The notes under the pieces: model-generated | Told to the model about the DNA's origin: nothing | Databases searched by the model: none | The model's input: the letters and a program-made list of their open reading frames with translations, nothing else | Translations under genes and position numbers: made by a program | Source of the DNA: a virus | Strand: one strand, 5' to 3' | Length of the DNA stretch: 41,611 nt | IMG/VR virus record: IMGVR_UViG_3300006790_002240 | Span: 1-41,611 of that record | Shown here: positions 36,161-41,611 of the stretch, in pieces | Layout: the number at the start of each line of letters is the position of its first letter | Numbering within the stretch: the first letter of the stretch is position 1

Positions 36161-36895
36161 ATGAAATACTTAAAAATTCTTATACTATTATTTTTTCTTG
36201 CAAACATAACTAGTTGCGCAACCTCAAATATTCAAACAATGGATCCAGTGGAAAAGCTCTTGGAGACAACCAAGAGGTCTTTTGTGAAAATTGAAGTTTC
36301 CGTATGGAGTCTAACTTGCGTTGATAAAGGAAAGGAAAAGGAGTGCACCAAAGAAAAGATAGGCGGAGCTTGGGGCTCGGGATCAGTTATTAAGTATAAA
36401 GGCAAAAAACACATCCTAACTGTTGCTCACATATGTGAAAGCGAAAGAATGAACGCAGTAGCACACATAACCCAGCAGAAACTACTATATGATTTCGCTG
36501 CTACAGTTGAAGCCAATAGTTGGAATTCATATGGTGCCATACCAATAAAAATTGACCATCAAAATGATATCTGCATCATGTCTGTTGAGGAGATCGATGC
36601 GCCTTACCTTAAGATGTCCAATAAAAAGCCAGTATATGGCGAAAAAACATACACTGTGGCCTCTCCGGGAGGGTTGGCTAGGGATGGTATGGTACCGACG
36701 TTTGAAGGACGTTTTCTAGGCATCACAGACAATAGAGCATATTACAGTGTGCCGGCAATGGGAGGATCCTCCGGATCCCCTCTAGTGAATAGAAAAGGTG
36801 AAATAATAGGCGTTACTCACTCTGTTTATGCTTACTTTCATCATGTTACAGTATCTTCAACGTTTGAAGAACTATGGAACTTCGTCAGCAATTAG
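36161..36895 (+). CDS. Secreted lipoprotein trypsin-like serine protease
   Basis: This is the only plus-strand gene seen. The 244-aa product starts with a lipoprotein signal peptide (hydrophobic core, lipobox ITSC, Cys19), so the mature protein should be anchored in a membrane, facing the periplasm or outside. The chymotrypsin-like triad is visible: His90 in ILTVAHICE, Asp136 in HQNDICIM and Ser204 in GGSSGSPLV. This is the S1 fold of DegP or trypsin-like type without a PDZ domain. No ribosome-binding site lies before the ATG. It converges on the next minus-strand gene and overlaps its 3' end by 24 nt. A phage-encoded surface protease could alter the host envelope or act on exported proteins. 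A small unrelated moron is the simplest explanation. Confidence 0.86.
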   Translation: MKYLKILILLFFLANITSCATSNIQTMDPVEKLLETTKRSFVKIEVSVWSLTCVDKGKEKECTKEKIGGAWGSGSVIKYKGKKHILTVAHICESERMNAVAHITQQKLLYDFAATVEANSWNSYGAIPIKIDHQNDICIMSVEEIDAPYLKMSNKKPVYGEKTYTVASPGGLARDGMVPTFEGRFLGITDNRAYYSVPAMGGSSGSPLVNRKGEIIGVTHSVYAYFHHVTVSSTFEELWNFVSN

Positions 36896-37147
36896 AACTT
36901 CATAGATTAATGGTTTTTCTGTCTTATAACGTACTGCTTTAAAGTGCGTCCATGTTGATTTTACTATATGTCGAACTTTAGATATTGATTCTACAACGTC
37001 AATTTCTATGTTCTTGCAAGTACATGTACCTTTATATAACTTATATAATTCTTTATCACCGCATAACGGACATTCTATAATGGTACGATATAATGGAACA
37101 TATTCTTCTTCGACTTCTTCTTCTTTAGATGTAAAGCCTAATCCCAT
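36872..37147 (-). CDS. Small zinc-ribbon protein
   Basis: This 91-aa protein has a ECPLCGD motif (Cys26, Cys29) and a later TCTCKN (Cys42, Cys44), fitting a small zinc ribbon. The N-terminus is Glu-rich and the C-terminal part is beta-like. Unknown function; phage proteins of this type often bind nucleic acid or RNA polymerase. Its 3' end overlaps the convergent protease gene by 24 nt, so their mRNAs could pair at the ends. Confidence 0.68.
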   Translation of the reverse strand: MGLGFTSKEEEVEEEYVPLYRTIIECPLCGDKELYKLYKGTCTCKNIEIDVVESISKVRHIVKSTWTHFKAVRYKTEKPLIYEVLIADEVP

Positions 37148-37159
37148 ATAATAATTAGC

Positions 37160-37378
37160 CTATTGATTATCAGTGTAGAAATATTCTTTTAAAACTTTTA
37201 TGTTTTCTTGTGCTTCTGCTAATTTTGAGGTCCACTTTTTGATCTCATCTAAGATTTGAGAATGATCAGCAATACCTACACTGTGTTGAAAATATAATTC
37301 TAATGTGGCGATCGCCTCTTCTCTTTGTGCCTCAAAACTTTTAATCGCTGCTCTATAAAAATGATTATCACAATTCAT
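37160..37378 (-). CDS. Small helical protein of unknown function
   Basis: This 72-aa protein is largely helical with a coiled-coil-like stretch around residues 8-55 (ATLELYFQHSVGIADHSQIL, then KKWTSKLAEAQENIKVL). I recognise no family. It overlaps the upstream gene by 11 nt. Confidence 0.65.
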   Translation of the reverse strand: MNCDNHFYRAAIKSFEAQREEAIATLELYFQHSVGIADHSQILDEIKKWTSKLAEAQENIKVLKEYFYTDNQ

Positions 37379-37649
37379 TAAATTCTTCCGCCTCTTTTGT
37401 CTTCTCTGTATAAATGATTCCCACTCTATATCTGGGATTGATCTCTTGAATTCGTTTTTGTAGCTTTTCTAACATATAAAATTCTACTGAATTTGGAGAA
37501 GCCATATGTTCACGCACATATACAGTCTGTACATCACTGTCATAATGGCAAAAGTCAAACTCTACATTATAATCAATAAAACAATCTGTTGATTCTTCCT
37601 GTGTTATTTTTTTTAACAGAGGAATATGTTTACTTTTCTTTTTTCCCAT
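37368..37649 (-). CDS. Small protein of unknown function
   Basis: This 93-aa protein has a basic N-terminus (GKKKSKHIPLLKK), a middle with a FCHYDSDVQTVYVREHM stretch and a charged helical C-terminus. I do not recognise a family. It is packed one base away from its upstream neighbour and overlaps the downstream one by 11 nt, consistent with a real operon gene. Confidence 0.65.
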   Translation of the reverse strand: MGKKKSKHIPLLKKITQEESTDCFIDYNVEFDFCHYDSDVQTVYVREHMASPNSVEFYMLEKLQKRIQEINPRYRVGIIYTEKTKEAEEFNEL

Positions 37650-37835
37650 TTATGCCAACTTACTATTGACTTTAATCACGTCCCAATTACTCTTGGGATG
37701 CCTTTTGTTTAGTTCAGTTTTATATACGTGTGCTGCCGGCAAAGATTCCGCAAACGTTTTGGCTCTAACCTCTAAAGTTTCAGATCTTTGAGTTAATTGA
37801 TCAAAAAAAATAAAATAATATAACTTGTCTTTCAT
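37650..37835 (-). CDS. Small protein of unknown function
   Basis: This 61-aa protein begins with a hydrophobic strand (LYYFIFFDQL) and has a helical middle followed by a strand, so it may form a small alpha/beta fold. No family recognised. It sits directly next to its neighbours without gaps. Confidence 0.6.
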   Translation of the reverse strand: MKDKLYYFIFFDQLTQRSETLEVRAKTFAESLPAAHVYKTELNKRHPKSNWDVIKVNSKLA

Positions 37836-37836
37836 C

Positions 37837-38007
37837 TTAATCCAACAATAATTTTTTATCTTTCTCTTTTATCTCAGAGATCTTTTCATCAATGACGTAT
37901 TCTTCTAAGTGCATTTCTGCTAAATGAGGATATTTTTTAATCACTTCTTTGAGTGTCAAATTTTCCGTCGCCATTATTTCTTTTATTTTTTTTGCTACGT
38001 TTGACAT
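37837..38007 (-). CDS. Small helical protein of unknown function
   Basis: I place the start at ATG 38007, giving 56 aa, because AAGGA lies 8 nt upstream. The longer frame from 38031 would need TTG. The product is helical and begins SNVAKKIKEIMATENLTLKE, a look often seen in small DNA-binding or HTH-like proteins, then EEYVIDEKISEIKEKDKK. It overlaps the next upstream gene by 71 nt, unusually long for this region. Confidence 0.6.
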   Translation of the reverse strand: MSNVAKKIKEIMATENLTLKEVIKKYPHLAEMHLEEYVIDEKISEIKEKDKKLLLD

Positions 38008-38251
38008 TTTTCTTTTCCTTGACCGGTTCAAAATCAGGATGCAATCTTGTCTTAACCACGAATTGATCTCTAGACGGTAAATAATGTACTTTTACTTGCA
38101 TTCCTTTGTGGTTATCATCATCTTTCCAGATGCGCAGTAGTTTATTGCGAATTGCATCCGCCGACTCAAACGTTTGATGGTATGAATCTTTTTTCCACGG
38201 CTTGTTTAATTTTGCTGGCTTTACTTCTGTCGCTTCTAATTCTTCAGACAT
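37937..38251 (-). CDS. Small basic protein of unknown function
   Basis: I use ATG 38251 (104 aa), with AAGG 7 nt upstream; the frame could begin at a TTG two codons earlier. The protein has an acidic start, a central part with GMQVKVHYLPSRDQFVVKTR that looks like two beta strands, and a basic Lys/Arg-rich C-terminus that could bind nucleic acid. Its end overlaps the next gene by 71 nt, and that overlap codes the basic tail. No family recognised. Confidence 0.62.
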   Translation of the reverse strand: MSEELEATEVKPAKLNKPWKKDSYHQTFESADAIRNKLLRIWKDDDNHKGMQVKVHYLPSRDQFVVKTRLHPDFEPVKEKKNVKRSKKNKRNNGDGKFDTQRSD

Positions 38252-38260
38252 ATCCAAACC

Positions 38261-38440
38261 TTACTTGCTCTGCAATGTCTTTACAACGCGATTCATATCG
38301 TTGGCCACTTGAGTCTTAAAATTACCTACTTCTCTTCTTAAGATAGCCAACTCATCAACAAGCTGGCTTACTCTATTTGTTAAGTGAGCAATAGTTTCTC
38401 TTTGTGCTGTAACGGTTTTATTAAGTTCTGCATTAGTCAT
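38261..38440 (-). CDS. Small coiled-coil protein, 59 aa
   Basis: This gene has one of the strongest ribosome sites in the window (AGGAGGT, 5 nt before the ATG). The 59-aa product is a likely coiled coil (TIAHLTNRVSQLVDELAIL, then REVGNFKTQV), with heptads of Leu/Val/Ile. It lies just below a possible sigma70-type promoter. Function unknown. Confidence 0.7.
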   Translation of the reverse strand: MTNAELNKTVTAQRETIAHLTNRVSQLVDELAILRREVGNFKTQVANDMNRVVKTLQSK

Positions 38441-38479
38441 AATTGACCTCCTTTAATACAAAGCCAATATAACACACAA

Positions 38480-38509
38480 ATTATACAATGTTAATCTTTA
38501 ATAAACCAA
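38480..38509 (-). promoter_or_regulatory. Possible sigma70-type promoter
   Basis: On the minus strand TTGGTT, an 18-nt spacer and a perfect TATAAT lie 40 nt upstream of the 59-aa coiled-coil gene. The -35 box falls inside the 3' end of the preceding gene. The match suggests host-polymerase transcription. In AT-rich DNA such matches arise by chance, so confidence is modest. Confidence 0.35.
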
Positions 38510-38850
38510 TTTTCTGTTTCAAACTGTTTTAAAAGTTTTCTCAACTCATTTTTATTGATTCCCAACATTGCTGCAGCTTCATTTTTTGTTCTGCATGCGC
38601 TATGAGCATATTTCAAAACAGCATCTTTTACGATTGTTGGCAGTTCTTTCCAGAGGTTTAGACCATAGAGTTTACCGTTTACAGCATTTGCTGCTAATTC
38701 TAAACGAAGCGCAATAATCTCTTCAAGGGTCAAAGAAGAAAGCATAATTTCAAAGTCAGTTGTAATTTTAGCTTCAGACTTTAGTTTGCTTGAGATAGAA
38801 TAATAGTCTTGTCCGGGTTTGGAATATTTTTTTCTTTTAAATTTCCACAT
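38491..38850 (-). CDS. Small protein with possible helix-turn-helix
   Basis: This 119-aa protein has an N-terminal basic stretch, a helical centre (LTLEEIIALRLELAANAV) and a C-terminal segment RTKNEAAAMLGINKNELRKL that looks like a Fis-type helix-turn-helix (about residues 86-106). A DNA-binding regulator is possible but not certain. Five bases separate it from the 262-aa gene upstream. Confidence 0.65.
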   Translation of the reverse strand: MWKFKRKKYSKPGQDYYSISSKLKSEAKITTDFEIMLSSLTLEEIIALRLELAANAVNGKLYGLNLWKELPTIVKDAVLKYAHSACRTKNEAAAMLGINKNELRKLLKQFETENWFIKD

Positions 38851-38855
38851 TTAAA

Positions 38856-39644
38856 TTAACGATTTAAAATATTTCCTACTGCATCACCTTGGTTAGCTTT
38901 GCCTGCCAAAGGTCTTAGGCTTTCTGCTTGATCATCAGTAATTTGATTTTGCTCTAAAGCTAAGTCAATTAATTCAGCATCAAATCCACTATCTCCGCCG
39001 GCAGTAGCAAGTATCTGGTTTCTATAGTTTGCTCTAGATTGCTCTTCTCCGCCTTTTCTTTCTGGTGGGGTTACTTTTCTTTCTAAGATTTGTTTAAATA
39101 ATTCTTTTGCAAGTCTTATTTCTCCACTTTTTGACAATTGCATTAATTTTTGCTGACCTTTATCACCGACGCCTTGATCCACAAGAAAATCTTTCATTTT
39201 TGTTTCGGCAGCTTCTAGAGCTTTTTTATCTTCTTTTGTTGCGCCGGCGCCTGATTGTGATAATTCTAGCGCTCGGATGTCTTGGGCGTTTGAGACAAAC
39301 TGAGCTACGTCTTGCATTCTTTGATCGTCAGATGCTACCACTTGTGTTGTGGGGCTTGAGGGGGCTGCCTTTACATCTGCTGGCGCGCCAGCAAGTAATG
39401 TAGCAATTGTTGCAGCGCTAAGTCCAAGCTTTCTAAGCTTCCCGCCTAGGTCCGTCAAAAAACCTTCGGCCAATTCTTCGCCATATGCCTCGATAAGAAA
39501 AGATTTAAACTCTTCTTTGTCTAATTTCCCTTCAGCAAATAACTTAAATTCATTTGTTTCTTGGATCTCGTTGATCTTTTGCTCAAACAAAACTTCTTTT
39601 TCGTAGCGATCAAAGCGCTCCATAATTAACTTCATATTATTCAT
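38856..39644 (-). CDS. Protein of unknown function (262 aa), possibly virion- or scaffold-related
   Basis: The protein begins with a charged helical part (residues 1-70, including EKEVLFEQKINEIQETNEF), then an Ala-rich patch KLGLSAATIATLLAGAP at about residues 70-87, and a helical, Gln/Ala/Lys-rich remainder. The Ala-rich patch is short for a membrane helix and lies too far in for a normal signal peptide. An AGGAG lies 10 nt before the ATG. It shares an operon with the nucleotidylyltransferase-domain protein. I recognise no family. Confidence 0.72.
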   Translation of the reverse strand: MNNMKLIMERFDRYEKEVLFEQKINEIQETNEFKLFAEGKLDKEEFKSFLIEAYGEELAEGFLTDLGGKLRKLGLSAATIATLLAGAPADVKAAPSSPTTQVVASDDQRMQDVAQFVSNAQDIRALELSQSGAGATKEDKKALEAAETKMKDFLVDQGVGDKGQQKLMQLSKSGEIRLAKELFKQILERKVTPPERKGGEEQSRANYRNQILATAGGDSGFDAELIDLALEQNQITDDQAESLRPLAGKANQGDAVGNILNR

Positions 39645-39682
39645 TTTAATTTTTCTCCTAGAAGGGGTTTATATTAAATAGT

Positions 39683-41602
39683 CTAGAGTTCTAGACCAAG
39701 TTCTTTTTCTTGATTAACTGTCTCGGGCGCAACTTCTGCACTCTCTGCTTCCCTATCCATCTGTGTGGGATCATAATCTGGACTAGCCGGCTCTTCAACC
39801 GGTGTCATATCATTTTCAAATTTGTCAAAATACAATTTAGTATTTGTCAAGAGATAATCATAAAACAAATCTTGGTCTTCTGGAGATCCGCTTAATTCAT
39901 CATATTTGGAAACAATTTGTTTTGAGATCTTTTTAAATGTGTCAAAAGCCGCATTTCTTCCAACTTCATTTTCTCCTTCAATTGCAAATTCTTCCTTTTC
40001 ATCTTCAAGACTTTTTGGTTCGTCTAATAGTTCAGCCTCTTCATCTGCAATTTCTTTATCAGAGCGAATATCAATAAAATCTGGATCATCTTCTACTCTT
40101 ACGGCTAGATCTTGTTCTTCTAATTCTTCTTCCGCTAGAGCAACTGTCATTCCAGCTTGGGAAGTAACTTTAAGGGGCTCAATTGTATCCTCAATGGCTC
40201 TTAAAATATGATTTCTAAAAGACTCTCTTTGATCTTCATCGGAAGTAAGTGTCTTATAATCATCTTCTAGAGTTGGAACAATATTTTTTAGAAGTTTCTC
40301 AAGAAAATTAATCCCGGTTGATCTATGAGGGGCAGGATCTGTGTCTCCAGTTGTTGTTCCCTCATTAATTATTAAGCGACGAATAATCTTTCTTAAACGC
40401 TGTTCTTCTAAAACTTTTTGCTTTTTTTCATTTTCAATCTTTTGATTGATTTTCTTGATTCCCTCGCGAATAATCTTACGCAAGCGAATTTCTTCATATA
40501 TTTCGTGTCTGTTCATCAGTTCCATCCCTTCTCTAATTAGTGTCTCATTTTCTCTTTTTCTATGGGCCGGCCCAGAAGGTCCTTGAACCGAAGGTGAGGC
40601 GCCTCCTGCGGCAGAGATCTCTTCTAACTCTTCTGTTTCTTCTTTAGCCTCTTCGAATGCATCTTTAAATGTTGTTCCTGGGCCAGCAGAATCTGATATT
40701 GCCAAATCTTTAGTATAATCTTCTTCTAATTCGCCTTCTTCTTCGCCCAGCATTCCAAGTGCTTTTCCAACAGCTTGTTTCTGTGTTAAGCCTTCTTTAT
40801 CTTTTAGAAATTTAATTTTTTTAGATATTTTAGCTTGTTTTTTTTGCTTTTTAGTTTTTTTCTCATCAAGCATTACTTCTTCAATTAACCGAAGAAAGAT
40901 ACCGAGAGGCATTCTCTCTACCTCCTCGTTAAGTTTACCAGATTCAAACTTTTGTTTAAAGAGATTAAATAAATCTTCATCGAAGAAGCCCATAACATTT
41001 GCAAACAATTGACGATCACCATCGGCAAGAGCTGCTCTACAGGTTGTGCCGCACATTTCACCATATCCAGCGATATCCAATGATACGTGAGGAGCAACAA
41101 CCAAATATCCGTGCTCGCCAAAAGGTCTAAGATTTTTTATATTTGATTCAAACTCTTGGAAATAAGTGGGTCCACCACTTTTCTTTTCTCCAACTCTAAA
41201 TCTAGGATCCTCTTTCATATCCTTTTGACCAACCATAAAAACGACAGCTGTCGTCTCTGGATTATAACTGCCTAGAATTTCTTCTGCTTTGTATGGATTC
41301 TTAACTTGTACAATCTGGCTTTCTGGAACTCCTTGAGCTAGCATTGCCTGTTTTTTCTCTTCAAAATTTAATGGAGATTTTGGAGGAGCAACTTTATTTG
41401 AGGTTGCAATGTAAACGTTCTCTTCACCAAATTGACTTTGAAGCCACCTAAAAGCTTCTGCGTGGTGCCTTCCCATTGGCTGAAATCTACCAGGATAGAT
41501 AGCAACAACATTTTCAATCGCATCGCCCTCGGCTTCTGACAACATTTGCATTGCTGGAATTTTGCCGCGTCCATACTTAAACAATCCAAGAAGCTGGTTC
41601 AT
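39683..41602 (-). CDS. Nucleotidylyltransferase-domain protein with long acidic tail; start may lie outside window
   Basis: The N-terminal region (about residues 30-225) is an HIGH-type nucleotidylyltransferase: VVAIYPGRFQPMGRHHAEAF with His46/His47 at the (H/T)xGH position, a central FMVGQKDM, and GEMCGTTCRAAL at residues 181-192, matching the late (S/T)TxxR motif. This fold includes NMN, phosphopantetheine and glycerol-phosphate nucleotidyl transferases. The remaining 400 residues are Glu-rich and helical, with RLRKIIR present twice (373-379 and 402-408), and an acidic C-terminus. The ATG at 41602 is the last possible one here, but the frame is open to the edge, so the gene may begin further right. 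A virion-associated or NAD-related role is possible; neither is shown. Confidence 0.8.
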   Translation of the reverse strand: MNQLLGLFKYGRGKIPAMQMLSEAEGDAIENVVAIYPGRFQPMGRHHAEAFRWLQSQFGEENVYIATSNKVAPPKSPLNFEEKKQAMLAQGVPESQIVQVKNPYKAEEILGSYNPETTAVVFMVGQKDMKEDPRFRVGEKKSGGPTYFQEFESNIKNLRPFGEHGYLVVAPHVSLDIAGYGEMCGTTCRAALADGDRQLFANVMGFFDEDLFNLFKQKFESGKLNEEVERMPLGIFLRLIEEVMLDEKKTKKQKKQAKISKKIKFLKDKEGLTQKQAVGKALGMLGEEEGELEEDYTKDLAISDSAGPGTTFKDAFEEAKEETEELEEISAAGGASPSVQGPSGPAHRKRENETLIREGMELMNRHEIYEEIRLRKIIREGIKKINQKIENEKKQKVLEEQRLRKIIRRLIINEGTTTGDTDPAPHRSTGINFLEKLLKNIVPTLEDDYKTLTSDEDQRESFRNHILRAIEDTIEPLKVTSQAGMTVALAEEELEEQDLAVRVEDDPDFIDIRSDKEIADEEAELLDEPKSLEDEKEEFAIEGENEVGRNAAFDTFKKISKQIVSKYDELSGSPEDQDLFYDYLLTNTKLYFDKFENDMTPVEEPASPDYDPTQMDREAESAEVAPETVNQEKELGLEL

Positions 41603-41611
41603 TGGAGCAAA

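Overview
This AT-rich window looks like part of the genome of a T4-like contractile-tailed phage (a myovirus), probably from a marine or other aquatic setting. The evidence is a block of T4-type virion genes (gp6-like and gp25-like baseplate proteins, a gp5-type hub/lysin, a beta-helical spike), a gp55-type late sigma factor, a PIN-PhoH protein, and tightly packed genes with 1-30 nt overlaps, almost all on the minus strand. I see no tRNA, insertion sequence, CRISPR array or integrase. The host cannot be read from the sequence; the pathway and lysin domains suggest a Gram-negative bacterium.

Reading in the direction of transcription (right to left): (a) 41.6-36.9 kb holds a nucleotidylyltransferase-domain protein with a long acidic tail, a 262-aa protein, and a run of small unknown genes. 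(b) 36.9-33.1 kb holds the only plus-strand gene, a lipoprotein-type trypsin-like protease, divergent from the PIN-PhoH gene, which has a T4-type late promoter; then a small acidic protein, a putative HEXXH peptidase and a Cas4/RecB-like nuclease. (c) 33.1-24.7 kb is a sugar operon. Four glycosyltransferases are combined with homologues of all five enzymes that make UDP-2,3-diacetamido-2,3-dideoxy-mannuronic acid (WbpA, B, E, D, I types), although the dehydrogenase and the acetyltransferase are short. (d) 24.6-22.8 kb holds small genes, a membrane protein and the late sigma factor. (e) 22.8-0 kb is the tail and baseplate block: a 957-aa hub with two putative wall-degrading domains, a spike, a 3071-aa giant protein of unknown fold, gp25, gp6, a DNRLRE-like protein, and a LamG-containing giant that runs off the left edge.

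How it may fit together (inference): the sigma factor would drive late transcription from TATAAATA promoters. The baseplate block builds an adsorption and wall-penetration device rich in carbohydrate-binding and cell-wall-hydrolysing modules. The sugar operon would make an activated diamino-uronic acid and transfer it, to the host surface, the virion or another acceptor. The sugar operon is the most remarkable part of the window. No gene-free stretch exceeds about 110 bases.
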